From the NCBI GenBank assembly GCA_963921425.1, contig OY992836.1:5905825-5969824 (forward strand): a stretch of DNA of 64,000 nt, written 5' to 3'. This stretch comes from Dryas octopetala (lineage: Eukaryota > Streptophyta > Magnoliopsida > Rosales > Rosaceae). The position numbers were made by a program, and so were the translations under genes. Shown one piece after another: positions 35,701-49,200 of the stretch (its first letter is position 1; each line of letters starts with the position of its first letter). The notes beneath the pieces are model-generated. The model was not told the origin of the DNA and ran no database searches. It worked only from the letters and a program-made list of their open reading frames with translations.

Positions 35701-36443
35701 TATGAGAAGATATGTCACGTTGAATCTGAAAAAATTTTAGGTGCGTTACTTTGAGAAAATCGGTCTTTGAAATCCAACCAAACTCTGTGTGCCGTCTCTG
35801 AATATATTATGATGTTTGCTAAATCAGAGTCAAGAGAATTCAGTATCCATGAAAGGATCATGTCATTGCAGCGTTGCCAAAGCGAAAAATCTAAAGGTTT
35901 CTTCTCTGTTGAAGGTGTCTTGATTGTACCGTCAATGAATCCGATTTGGTCCTTTGCAGTGAGAGCGATGCACATAGAACGGCACCAAGTGCCGTAATTG
36001 TCTCCAGTCAATGGTTTGGACATAAGAACTATGCCTGGATGATCCGAATGATGGATGTAATAAGGACTTGAGGGATCGTTTGTTCCTTGCTCCTTATTAC
36101 TTGTTTCTGACTTAGTAGGATCACTCATGGTGATGAATAAAAGGAGAGAGGAAGAGATCTCTCAAAGATATCAAAAACTAGGGCTGAGAAAAAGAACGAC
36201 AAAATAAACACAGAGGTCTTTGCTCTGATACCATGTGAAACTTTAAGGAATAAGAAATTATGTTATATTTGTTCTATATACAATTGTACAGGGAAGACTA
36301 ATATATAGAAAGCCTACAACAATTAATTACATTGATTCCTTCAGTAATTGAGCAAACTCATAATCAAAGGAAGAATTATATGATTGTCAATCTTCTTAAA
36401 TCTTGCTCATTAATTTATGATTTTGTAATAGGCCGGTTTGACA
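32720..36443 (-). mobile_element. Copia-A3, 3'-truncated, without the nested copia-B
   Basis: 5' LTR 36234-36443, primer site CTCTGATACCA (36223-36233), gag from 36128 leftward (MSDPTKSETSNKEQ..., GDNYGTWCRSMCIALTAKDQ), broken pol to about 32720 with the same left junction as A2. Integrase (34301-34486, FSLIHCDIWGPHRIASHSGA) and RT pieces (33224-33508) are in different frames with stops. A run of A at 34998-35016 lies in the gag-pol region. Not functional. Confidence 0.85.
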
Positions 36444-37226
36444 TTGAATTTAAAAAAATAATTAATTAAGGTGTCACATCGAGTCAAAGCGGTGAAAAAC
36501 TACTCAAAGCTTAGTGAGTAAATTAATAAAAAAACCTTTTTAAAATGTGTGATTCTTTATTATTTTATTAAAATAAGGATGGACATTTGTAACATTACAA
36601 ATATTATGTGTGTTATTTTTCAAAGAAAATTTCAAGGGGGACTACTCAATCATTATCTGAAAAAAGAAATTACGAAGCAAAACTCCTACTACAACAATTC
36701 CTCCTCCAAGAAAAGCCAAATAACAGCACGAAGAAAATGGCTCCAAATGGACTTTATATGTCCAATAGACAAAAACATCAAACTTTAGTTAGAAATTGCC
36801 AATTGACTTGTATGCATTTGATCTCATTCATAGAAAGTTGATGGCTCACTATTTTCATTTAGAGCTGTGAAAGAAAAATATGAACAATATTCTCACATGC
36901 AATTTCTAATCAATGTTTAATTTCCTTCTTAGATATAAAAATTGAATTCATAAACTAAATCAAGACACTTACTTGTAAGTACTGAATCAAGACACCTGTT
37001 TAAAAATTTCAATTGAGGCAGCAAAAGTGAAAAGAGAAAAACCATTATATTATTAATAAAGAATTCGAAGTGGCGAATACCAATTAAATAGAAGCGAATT
37101 GCTAATTGAAGTCTTATTAGCTAGTCTTTTCTTAGCATGTTGGTTCAAAGGTCAAACATGGCGTCTATTCTATTATATATTCTCCCAACATGAAGTCTTA
37201 TTAGCTGGTCTTATAAGCCATACTTT
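36444..37226 (+). other. Upstream flank of monooxygenase copy 4
   Basis: Nearly identical to 599-1386 before copy 1, including the candidate TATA box. Presumed promoter region. Confidence 0.6.

Positions 37227-37252
<26 letters not shown>
37227..37252 (+). repeat. (GA)n microsatellite abutting the start codon of copy 4
   Basis: About 26 bp, against about 66 bp at the same place in copy 1. Confidence 0.95.
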
Positions 37253-37259
<7 letters not shown>

Positions 37260-40200
37260 GAGAAAGAGTGGAGGATGTAGTGATAGTGGGGGCAGGGATA
37301 GCAGGGTTGGCCACTGCATTGGCGCTGAAGAGAGTTGGGGTTGAAGCCTTGGTTTTAGAAAGATCAGATGGGCTCAGAGCCATGGGGGCAGCCTTAACCC
37401 TCTTCCCAAACGCTTGGCTTGCTCTTGATGCCTTGGCTGTTTCTCACAAGCTCACTTCTCTTTATGCCCCCATCAAAAAGTAAATGATCTCTTCCCTACC
37501 TTCTTTAACTAATTTGCCACATTTGTTTTCCTTCTGTTTTATTTTTATTTTTTATAAATGATAAATTTTACATACTACGAGAAAGAAAGTAAAATGCTCA
37601 TTGTTGATGCAAATTCTCGTAAGGTAGATGCAACAACTCAGAATAGCTGATCTGGCTGATCAGGTGTTTTGCTGGATGATGAAGTGGATGTTGGTTGAGA
37701 TCTTCCTGCAAAAGAAACAAGATCAGAGGAGATGGACCGGTGTGGTACCAGCCAAACACACTCCGATGATGAAATCAGTGATGGTGTTTGATGGTGGATG
37801 AGGAAGAACAGAGGATGAACTTGGGAGAATAGGAAGAACAAGGTAAATGTTCTGGGTTATTCTCAGCAAGTTGGGTAAGCTCTTTGGTGAGTGGAAATTT
37901 TGTATAAGTGTTTGTGGGTAGATGCATAGATTGCTCGATCCCCATTTTGTGCATACATGATCCCTTTATATAGGCAAAGGAAGACTTAATGATTAAGTTA
38001 CCTGCATGTGAATGAATGGTTGCCAGAGACCCACGCATCTGGCCAGACCTAGTTGCATGTTCAGCTGCTTGCTTCCTCAGCATTCAATGCTGCATTGAAT
38101 GCCCTATTAAATGCAAGGTTGGAAGGTTCAGGCAAACTGCCCCAGTAGTCATGAATGCAGGCCTGACATTCCCTCTGTCAGAAGATTTGTGTCAGGTGCT
38201 TTTAAGTGTGGCGGTTCGTCCCAGCGTGATCTTCCCGGGAATGGCGGCGGAGAGCCGAGCCGAGCCGATACAAGCACATGTTCTTATGCGTTGACATGAA
38301 GTCCATGTGTGGTCGGATCGGACATGAGATTCCAGACCGAGCTGATCCAGTAAACTGGGGTCTTTCCGAGCCCTAACTGGCCGACGCCAGAACTCGAAAA
38401 GAGACCATCCCCTGCGCCGAGCCGAGCCGAACCGGGATGACCGTGGAAAGATGGACACTCGATCCCTTGAAAGATCATCGGTTCGGCTCGGACCGAACAT
38501 GGTGGGCCCGGCGTGGAAACTCGGTCTGAGCTGGCAGAGGAAATGTTGACCAGTGATGATGTGGAGGTCAAAGTTTGGCCACTGAGAGTCAACTCCGAGA
38601 TGGATGTTGACCAGCCACGTGTCGAGCCGTGATTGGCTGTTCGGATCTATGTGGATTTTCCCACAAACAGGAGTCCCCCAGCTTCCGAGCCGAGCGGACA
38701 GCGGTGGATTGGAAGCTGAAGTGCGATGACCTTCCCAAAGATAATATGCTTGCTTGATCCGAGCCGAACCCGACATATCTACGTTTCCGAAGATCCGAGC
38801 AGGTGGTGACTTGTGATTGGCCAAAATATCTCAGGGACAGGTGAAGGGACGTTTGATTTCTGCATGGGGGAACGTAAGGGTCACCTCGTTATGGGTATTT
38901 TGAATGCTTGACAGGTGTCAAGATCTGGGACTTGAAGCGCCAAAAAATGAAGGGCTGAGATCGGTTTGCATGGGGGTATAAATTGGCAGTTTCTCTCTCT
39001 GCCTCTTCACTTTCATCTTCAGTTTCTTCCTCTCTCTGCGAAACCTCCCTCTCTCGCCACGAATTTCAATCTCTCACCGCCGTCCGAGAGGTTGTCCGAT
39101 CCCGGCTTTGACCTGACACGGTCGTGGGCGAGGTGGTTCCTAGTGTGTTAGGGGCAGAGACTTTGGGCGGAGGAAAACCAGTAAGTGATTCTCCTCATTT
39201 TTTGAGTTTTCTGCATTTTCGGGTTTTGGGTGTGTGTTCTTGAGAGTTCTTGAGAAAAACCACTTTTTGATTCAAAAAGCAAGAGAGAGAAAGGTGAGAA
39301 GGTGTTCGTAATGTCTGAGACTGATTCGAGTGGCCGGATCGGCTCGGGAGAAGCCTTTGAAGGAGATAGTGAGGCCGAGATGAGCCGAAGCCCATCGGCG
39401 GGTGAGGCCGAGCCGAGCCGAAGCCCACCTGCGGGTGAAGCGAGTTGGGACGATTTGTCCGAAGAATTGGACGAGGCCGGCTCGGCACTGAATCGCAATC
39501 CAGGTGGAGAGCGCCGAGCCCGAGGGGACCAAGAAAATCCCGAAGTATTTAGTTCCGATCGGGAACAAGGGGCGGCCGAAGGTGGTGACGAGGAGCCCCT
39601 TGATGTCGAGCCGATCGCGACCATCCCGAGCAGGCTAACCTCGGGATCAAGTGAAAGGGACAGGGGTCACGATGCGTCGACCTCGGCTCAGCAAGTCACG
39701 GGGAGTCCGATCGACCCGGACTTTTACGAGGAGTTGGCGTGGAGGGCCGATCAGATCCCAAATGAGATGACCGAGTTTCATCTCGAGGATCTGAGGGCTC
39801 GGTACTCTGTTCCTGAGGCCGTGCAGATGAGATTGCCGATGAAAGGGGAGAAGCCGAGCCGACCTCCCAAGGGATGGGTGACCATGTACCCAGAGATGTT
39901 CGAGAAAGGGGTTCGGCTCCCCTTACACCCATTCCTTCAGGATTGGCTGGCCATGATCGGCGCGGCGCCGCACCAGCTCAACCCGAACGTGTACAGAATC
40001 ATCCTGTCGTTGCACATCTTGTGGCACAAAGTGCACAAGTGTGTGCCGGACAAGGATATCCTGTTCTGCTCCTACGTGCTAAGGTCAAAGCAGACCGAGC
40101 TCGGCTTCTACAATCTGCAGGCCTACTCGGGGCCGTTGTTCACAGGGAATCCCTCTTCCCAGAAGACTTGGAAGAGGAGATACTTCTTCGTCTCTGGGGA

Positions 40201-43200
40201 TTGGGAATTCGCCGATCCGAGCGGACCCACCCCGGCTCGGGTTCCCAGGGCCTTTAGGATCCCAGGTGGGCAATGGAAGACTGGGGCCGATCCGAGGGCG
40301 ATCAGTATATATTTTGTAATGACTGTATATATGTATTTTGTGGCTAACTCCTTTCTGTTTCATCCTTGCAGTCAGCTGGGGCAAATATAAGCTCCGAGGG
40401 GAGCTGAAGGATCAGATCGCCGTGATCAGAGACTCCCCGGCCGAATACCTGTCCACCAAGTTCCTGCTCGGACCGACTCAGATCAGGTCGAGTGGGATCT
40501 CCTGGTTTGTACCCAGGTGGAATCCGAGAGCGGAGAGAGGTATGAGTTCGGCAGATCTGGAGGCTCGGCTCAGGAGGAAGGCGGCGAAGAGCGTCCAAAG
40601 GAGAGCTGGAGGTCGGGTGCCCGCCGAGCCAACCCCGGTACCAGCGCCTGCCGCTGCCGCAGCCCGACCTGGGCCTTCCGTGACGAGACCGGCTCGGCAG
40701 GGAGAGAAAAGGAAGGGCCCGGCGACCGATGCTCGTCCCGAGAAGAGAACTCGGGCTGAACCCGGTGGTGGGGATGCCGAAGCCTCGGGCTCGGTGCCCC
40801 TGAAGACGGTGGAGGTCGACCCCTGCATCGAGCCGTTCGTCTCGGGCCTTAAGCGCGTGATGACGGCGAGGGCGCGGGAGGGGCTCTGGGCCGGTCAGGA
40901 CGAGCCGAGCTTCAGCCACCAAGCTCTGACCACATCCCGCCAGGCTATGTTGGTAAGTCTTTTTTACTTCGGATTTCGTCTATCCGCTCGGTTCGGATTG
41001 GTGATAAATGTGTTTCTTTTGCAGCTCGCCATGAGGCAGTTCGAAGCTGCCCATGCCGCCGTCGAGGCCGAGGCGACATTAGGGAGATTTCGGGAGCGGA
41101 CCCAGGAGCTCAAGGAGAAGCTGGCCGAGGCCGAGCGGGTGGTGAAGGCCGAGCGCGATCGGTCGGCGGGCCTGCGGTCTAAGCTGGCCGAGAAAGAGGT
41201 GGAGGTAGCTCGGCTCGGGAAGGAGCTTGTGTCCTCGGAGCAGAAATTGACTGACCTGCGGCTGTACGTCGACGATCTCCAGCGAGACGTCGAGGCTGCC
41301 GAACGGAGGACCGCCGAGCTCCGACGTCAAGCTGGAGCGCCGAGCGCCAAGGCACTTGCTGATGCCCACTTCGACGGGTACAAGGAGTTGTTGGACGAGA
41401 TCAAGTCGAAGAGGCCGGACTGGGATGTCTCGTTCCTCGGCGAGTCCGACGGTGAGGAGGATACCCAGGGAAGTCAGCAGGATGAGCTTCCACTCCCCGA
41501 CCGCCAAGTCCCCGCTGAAGCCGAGCCGACTCCGGAAGATCCTCCACTGCCTGCGTACGAGCCGACCCCGATCCCACCGGCCCCTGAATCCGATCCCAAC
41601 GCTGAGATGCAGATCGGCGGGGTTGAGGTGGTGCAGCTCGGCGAGGAGACGCCCGAGGAGTCAATTGAGCCAATCCAGGAGGGCCCTGCCGAGCGATCTG
41701 CATGATGGCTCATTTTGTTTAATTGTCATGTTATGTTTTTATTTTTCTCCCCGAGCCGATGTGTGGCTCGGGTTTAATTTGATTTTTGAACAATATGTTG
41801 TTTGGATTTTATGTTTGTTAATTTATCAGTAATTTCTTTTTATGATACAAGTTGCTGTCAGTTCAGCTCGGAAATTAAGCTAAAGACATAACTAACAACA
41901 CATGGATAAGAAAATGATAAAAGTGAAAAACATAATAAAAACCAAGTCATTTTGAGATCGGCCCGGCATGCCGATCGCAATGAAAATGAATGGTAATGAT
42001 AAATTAGAACTTGTCTTAGGATCAGCTTGATAAGCATAACCAAGATAAGTAAAAATTTAAAAACCCTAGTGATCCCAGATGGGCTCGGCATACCCATTGA
42101 GATATTTAGGAATTTTGTTTTTTGAGAAAAATATTCAAACCTACTTTCAGATCGGCTCGGCATGCACGATGAAAGTTTTGGTTGGAATGTATATTTTTCT
42201 TTTAGAAATATCCTGTTGAACGTTAGGACTGTAGGAAGTCGCTTCGGCTCGGACAGAGATTTTTATAGACCTGATAAGTCTGTACCATGCCGAGCATTGG
42301 GCCGAAAGTGGCGCGCCAGCTCGGCACGGGAGTTTATAGACCTGATGAGTCTGTAATATGCCGAGCATCGGGCCGGAAATGGCGCGCCCGCTCGACACAT
42401 GAGTTTATAGACCTGATGAGTCTGTAATATGCCGAGCATCGGGCCGGAAATGGCGCGCCAGCTCGACACATGAGTTTATAGACCTGATGAGTCTGTAATG
42501 TACCGAGCGTCGGGCCAAAAATGGCACTTCGGCTCGGCACATAGGTTTACTATTTTTTTGAAGGAAACACTTAGATCTTTCCTCTTTGTTGAAAGTGTAT
42601 AGGAGTAGAGTCCCCAGTGTTTGTTTCGAAAAATAAGAAGAAATGAGTCAAAATGTGTTCATCTCTTCATTGATCGGAATGGGTGTTAGGTCGGACAGTC
42701 CCCGATCCTAACTACATTTTACTGGTAATAAGTCTTCAAGTGTTCAGCGTTCCAGCTATGCTTGAGAGGCTTCCCAGCCAGAGTGGCCAAGTTGTAAGTG
42801 CCAGGCTTGACTATGCCTGTGATTCTGTATGGTCCGGTCCAGTTCGGATCGAATGAGCTCTCCTTGACAGCGAGGGGATTCTTTTTCATGACGAGGCTGC
42901 CCAATCCGAAGCTCCTGGGTCTGACCCTTTGATTGTAGTATTTGGCTATCCTCTGTTGGTAAGCGGCTCGGTAGAGATTGGCGTCGGTTCGCCTCTCCTC
43001 GATTATGTCCAGGCCGAGCCGAAGTCCGGTGTCATTGGTCTCGGGATTGTACGTGCCGGTCCGGAATGAAGGAGTCCCCATTTCGACCGGGACGACAGCG
43101 TCAGTTCCGAACGCCAATGCATAGGGTGTTTCCTTCGTGGAGTTGCGATAGGAAGTTCGGTAGGACCAAAGCACCTCTGGTAAGAGTTCAGGCCAATTTC

Positions 43201-46200
43201 CCTTAGCATTATCCAGTTTAGTCTTGAGGGTTTTCTTGATGATCTTGTTGATGGCCTCGACCTGTCCGTTCGACTGCGGATGGTAAGGCGCGGTGAAGCG
43301 CAAGTTGATGTTCAGACGTGAACAAAAACTCCTGAACTTCTTGCAGTCAAACTGTTTGCCATTGTCCGCAATGATGGTGTGCGGCATGCCGAACCGGCAA
43401 ATGATGTTCTTCCAGACGAAGGTCTCCATCCGTTCGGCTGTGGTTGTGGCCAGGGGCTCGGCCTCAGCCCACTTGGTGAAGTAGTCGACTGCTACCACCG
43501 CCATGGTGACTTGCCCTTTCGCCTTCGGCATTGGGCCGATCAGATCGAGTCCCCACTGCGCGAACGGCCAGGGACTGGATATGGAGGTCAGCAACTGGGG
43601 AGGTTGATGAGGGACTGCGGCGAACTGCTGGCATTTGATACAAGCGCGGGACAGATGATCTGCGTCCTTGTTCAGCATTGGCCAGAAGTAACCCTGTCTG
43701 ATCGTCTTGTAGGCTAGGGCTCTTCCTCCAGAGTGGTTGCCGCATATCCCTTCGTGGATTTCTCTCAGCACATCCTGGCCTTCTTGGGGAGTGACACACC
43801 GCAAGTAAGGCAGGGAGAAACTCCTCTTGTAGAGCTGACCATCGATCATGCTAAACCGAGCCGACCTCGTTTTGATGAGACGTGCCTTGTCCCTCTCCGG
43901 AGGGAGGATCCCGGAGACCAAGTAGGTGATGATCGGCGTCATCCAGTTCGGCTCGGCCTCGGTCTGCATGACAGTGACTTCGTTTTCGGCGGTGCTAGGT
44001 CTGTCCAGGATTTCAACTGGAACGTGCCTGGCGGACCCAGTATCCGTGGCCGAAGCCAGGCGCGCCAAGGCGTCGGCCCTGCAGTTTTCTGCCCTCGGGA
44101 TTTGGGATATTTTGTATTCGTGGAAGTTCCCGAACAGCAAACGGGTCTTCTCGAGATAGGCAGTCATGCTGGGCTCCCGAGTCTCATACTCTCCCAATAT
44201 CTGATTGACGATTAGTTGGGAGTCGCTGAAGATGTTCAGTTTGGTCGCGCCGAGCTCCTTTGCCAATCTGAGCCCGGCGATGAGTGCCTCATACTCTGCT
44301 TCATTGTTGGATGCTTGAAATTTGAAGCGAAGAGCATACTCCATCACAACTTGTTCTGGGGAGATCAGAACAAGCCCGGCTCCGCTTCCCATGGCGTTGG
44401 AAGATCCGTCCACATAGAGGGTCCAGGTGAGGAGATCGACCTGGCCGCGTTCGTTGATTGTGTTCGGATCGGACGCCGTTGGCATAGCGTCGGTGCGCGG
44501 TGGGTCCTCCGTAGAGGTGGTCGACTCACAGATGAAGTCCGACATAGCCTGACCCTTGATGGCCGTCCTGGGACGGTAGATGATGTCAAACTCGCCAAGC
44601 TCGATTGACCACTTGATGAGTCGACCCGAAGTCTCGGGTTTTGCCAGGATTTGTCTGAGCGGCTGATCCGTCAAGACAACGATTGAATGAGCCTGGAAGT
44701 AGGGCCTCAACTTCCGAGCTGAGCTGACCAGGGCGAGAGCCATCTTCTCGAACCTTGGATATCTGGTCTCGGCATCGGCGAGGGTTCGGCTCGTATAGAA
44801 GACGGGGTGTTGTACACCACCGACCTCTCTCACTAGAACTGAGCTGAGAGCCGAGTCAGAGACAGAGAGGTAGAGAAAAAGTTCTTCACCTTCCTCTGGT
44901 TTGGATAAGATGGGAGGTTCCCCCATGTGCCTTTTCAGATCTTGAAAGGCCTGCTCGCATTGGGGGGTCCATTCTATGTTCTTCCCTGCTCCCCTTAAGG
45001 CTTTGAAGAAATGGAGGCACCGGTCGGTGGATTTCGAGATGAACCGGTTCAGGGCGGCAACTCTTCCAGTCAGACTCTGGATTTCCTTGCATGTCCTTGG
45101 GGACTTCATGTCGATCAAAGCCCGGATCTTCTCTGGATTAGCCTCGATCCCCCGTTGGCTGACCAGGTAGCCAAGGAACTTTCCTGACCGAAACCCAAAG
45201 ACATATTTGGCCGGGTTCAGCTGCATCTGATACTCCTTCAGGACTCCGAACATGTCTGAGAGGTCCCTGACGTGATCGTCCGCCTTGATGCTTTTGACCA
45301 GCATGTCATCCACGTAAACCTCTACGGATTTGCCGATAGAAGATCTGAACATGTGGTTGACCAGCCTTTGGTAGGTGGCTTCGGCGTTTTTGAGTCCGAA
45401 GGGCATGACCTTGTAGCAGTACATGCCGCGGTCCGTTATGAAAGATGTGCCCTCCTGGTCGGACTTGTGCATGAGGATCTGGTTATACCCAGAATAAGCG
45501 TCCATGAAGCTGAGGAGCTGATGCCCTGCTGTCGCATCGACGAGCTGATCTATTCTGGGCAAGGGAAAGCTATCCTTGGGGCAAGCCCTGTTCAGATCGG
45601 TGAAGTCCACGCACATCCTCCACTTCCCGTTGTTCTTTTTCACCATGACCACGTTGGCAAGCCAGTCGGGATAATTGACCTCCCGGATGAACCCATTGTT
45701 TTGCAACTTGGTTACCTCGTCAGCCATGGCGGCGTATCGGACCGGATCGTAAGACCTCCTCTTCTGACGGACCGGTTTGCATCCCGGGTCGGTGTTCAGC
45801 CTGTGGGTGATCACGTCAGACGATATGCCTGGCATGTCATCGTAAGACCAGGCGAACACCTCCGCATTGGCGCGGAGGAAGTCGATTACGGCAGAACGTT
45901 GTTCGGGGCTGATCTGAGTCCCCACTCGGACGAGCCGATCCGGTGTCTCGGCCGAGATCGGCACTTCCTCCCAGGCCTCGACGGGAAGGGGCCGAGTATC
46001 TGGGTTCGGCTCGGATGTGAAGTCGAATGTTTTCGCCCTCGGCCACCTGCCCGAATCAGCGATGGAGTCGAGTTCCTGTGAGTTCGGCAGCTGACCCTTC
46101 TGCTTGATCGAAGCGGCGTAGCAAGACCGAGCCGAGCATTGATCTCCCTGGATGACAATGCAGTCGTCGCCCACCGGACATTTGATGAGGAGGTTGGCAT

Positions 46201-49200
46201 AATGGACGATGCAGTCAAGGTCGACCAGAGCCGGTCTGCCCAGAATGATGTTGTAGGCTGACGGCCGCTTGACGACGATGAAGTACGTCATGCAGGTCTT
46301 CTTGATCGGTCCCTTCCCGAGCGAAAGGGGAAGGTAAATGTGTCCTAGGGCTGAAACACTTCTCCCCCGAATCCGACCAAGGCAGGTGTATCAGTCTCCA
46401 GCTTATCCTCGCCGATTTCCATCTGCGCGAACGCAGAGTGGTAGAGGATGTTGACTGAGCTCCCTCCATCGACGAAGGAGCGTGCAATGGTAGTTCCGGC
46501 CACCTCAGCCACTATGACGACCGGATCATAGTGGGGGAAGATGATCTCATTTGCTTCGTTAGGCTCGAAGGTGACCGGTGCCCAGTCTTTCCGTTGTCTT
46601 TTGGAAGTGCTGGGCTGACCCGCTTGGATCGACAGGGACTCGTGAGCTTGAGCCGCCTGTCTGACATACTTCTTCTGGGATCGGTTAGAGCTTCCCACGA
46701 AGGTTGGTCCCCCGCCGATTGATCCGATGGCAGCATCCTGGACCTCGATGGTGTTGATGGGCTTCTTCGGCGCGGCCTTGGGTACCCTAGGCCCACCGGC
46801 CAGGAATTGATTGATCTTACCCGCCCGGGCAAGAGTCTCAATCCCGTCGCGGAGAGCGTAGCAATCACCCGTGACGTGGCCGTGATTGGAGTGGTATTTG
46901 CAGAAGACGCCCTCCCTGATTTTGTCCGGGGGTGGTGCCTTGATCTCCCTGGCAGCTGGGAGTTGGTCCTTGATCTTGGAAAAGATCGCCTCCAGACCGG
47001 CATTGAGGGGAGTGTACTCCGTGTACTGGACAAACTTGGGCCCCTTGCCCAGAAGTTGGCGTGGCTCCTCGATCCTGGTCTTCTTGGATTGGACCTGGGG
47101 TTTGGGACTTGCAACCTCTCCCTCCTTCCTCTTGGCAGAGGTCGGCCTGGGATTCAGGGCCTCCACTTGAGCATCCCACTTCTCAGCCCGCGCCCACTTA
47201 GTGGCTTCGGCAGAGAGCTCATCGTAAGTGGAGGGAGGATTCCTCATTAGGTGGGAGCGGAGTCCCCCGGCGTGCAGACCTTGCATGAGGGCGTTCTTAG
47301 CTGACCTATCGTCGCAATCGTCGCAGTTCGTATATTCGATGTTGAAGCGAATCAGATAGGCCTTGAGGCTCTCCCCTTCCTGCTGCTTAATGAGCGACAT
47401 ATCGTTCAAGTTGTAGAGTCGTTCGGATACAACCCGATATCTCGCCAGGAAGGCCCTCCGGAGGTCGGAGAGGAGTCGATGGAGTTCGGTTGGAGAGTTC
47501 GGAACCATCCCCGAGCCGAGCCCTTCAAGGTAGAAGGGAAGATTCTGCACTTCGTGGCTTCAGATGCCTGGCGGGCCTCCATGGCGTATCTGAAGCTGTC
47601 AAGATGGTCGTACGGATCCTTGGCCCCATCGTACTGATCCATCTTAGGGGGCTTGGTGTCGCAGGAGACCTCAGCATCCATGATTCTGCTGGTGTACGGG
47701 AGGGGGAGTTCCTCTCCGTGGTCGGCTCTACCGGTGTACCCCCTGGAAACCTCGACGTGGCCGAGCCGATCGTGGACGCTCCGGATTTGGTCCTGGACCA
47801 AAGTCCGGACAAGATTTTCCACGTCGGGCGGGGTCGGCTCGGCCGCATTTTCCCCTGAGCGTTCGGCCTGGTTACCGAGTCTCTCACTCACCGATTGGCG
47901 AGTGATCCTCTCGCTCACCGGTCGTCGATCCGACATGATCATAGTCGATCCCAGTCGGTCGCTCACCGATCGTCTCCCTGAGTGAGCTCCTGATGGGGAA
48001 GGATCCTGGCCGGTGATGGGGCCGAGCCTATCCCCAATCGGGACCCTGGTTTCGGCCGGATCGGCTGGACTGTTGGCCCCCAACCTGGATTGGGCCGGGG
48101 GTCGCCGGTTTGTATTCGGGTCGGCACGGTCTCCGCTCGAATTCCTGGGGACCCGCTTCCCGAAAGCCGCCTGTTTTTGCTGAAGAAGACGGTGGGCATT
48201 CAGGCACTCGGCCTGTTCGGCCGGGGTCATGTCCTCGAAGCCCGGGAAGATGCGATCCATTTCCTGTCGATCGGTCTGGTCGTTCGGCTCGGCGGGAGCG
48301 CTTTGCCGAGAAGGAGACGGCGAAAGGACCTCCTGCTCGGTTCGGGTCCGTCGCGATCGGAAACCCGATCCCCCACTGTTCTCGAGCTGAGCACGATGGC
48401 GCGCAAGTTCCCCGGCCAGCTCGGCCTGTTTTGCGAGCAGTTCATTATTCTGCTTTAGGAGTGCATTCTCAGCGGCTAGATGTCGCTGGCTCTCCTTAAG
48501 GAGTTTATGAGCAGCTCGGATTTTCGAGGGACCTTTGGACTTTGATGTCCTGGGGAGTTGTGCTCCCCTTGTCTTTTCAGGTGTTTCAGGCTGATGTTGT
48601 TCATCATTCTGAGACGCCCCTGAAGAAGAACTGGTGTCCCGAAAGATGGTAGTCATGATGACTTGCGTGAAGGAAGAGCTTAGCACTTGCGGTGATGAAC
48701 ACAACGGCTGAAGTCAGCTTCCCACAGACGGCGCCAATCTGTTGATGCAAATTCTCGTAAGGTAGATGCAACAACTCAGAATAGCTGATCTGGCTGATCA
48801 GGTGTTTTGCTGGATGATGAAGTGGATGTTGGTTGAGATCTTCCTGCAAAAGAAACAAGATCAGAGGAGATGGACCGGTGTGGTACCAGCCAAACACACT
48901 CCGATGATGAAATCAGTGATGGTGTTTGATGGTGGATGAGGAAGAACAGAGGATGAACTTGGGAGAATAGAAAGAACAAGGTAAATGTTCTGGGTTATTC
49001 TCAGCAAGTTGGGTAAGCTCTTTGGTGAGTGGAAATTTTGTATAAGTGTTTGTGGGTAGATGCATAGATTGCTCGATCCCCATTTTGTGCATACATGATC
49101 CCTTTATATAGGCAAAGGAAGACTTAATGATTAAGTTACCTGCATGTGAATGAATGGTTGCCAGAGACCCACGCATCTGGCCAGACCTAGTTGCATGTTC

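Noticed and set aside
38192..38824. 210-codon minus-strand frame in the gypsy left LTR
   Set aside because: LTR sequence with GC-rich repeats. The right LTR copy has a 24-bp indel within the same region and the product resembles nothing.
45272..46081. 269-codon + strand frame opposite gypsy pol
   Set aside because: It is the complement of a frame with clear RT motifs, GC-rich composition keeps antisense frames open, and no domain is recognisable.
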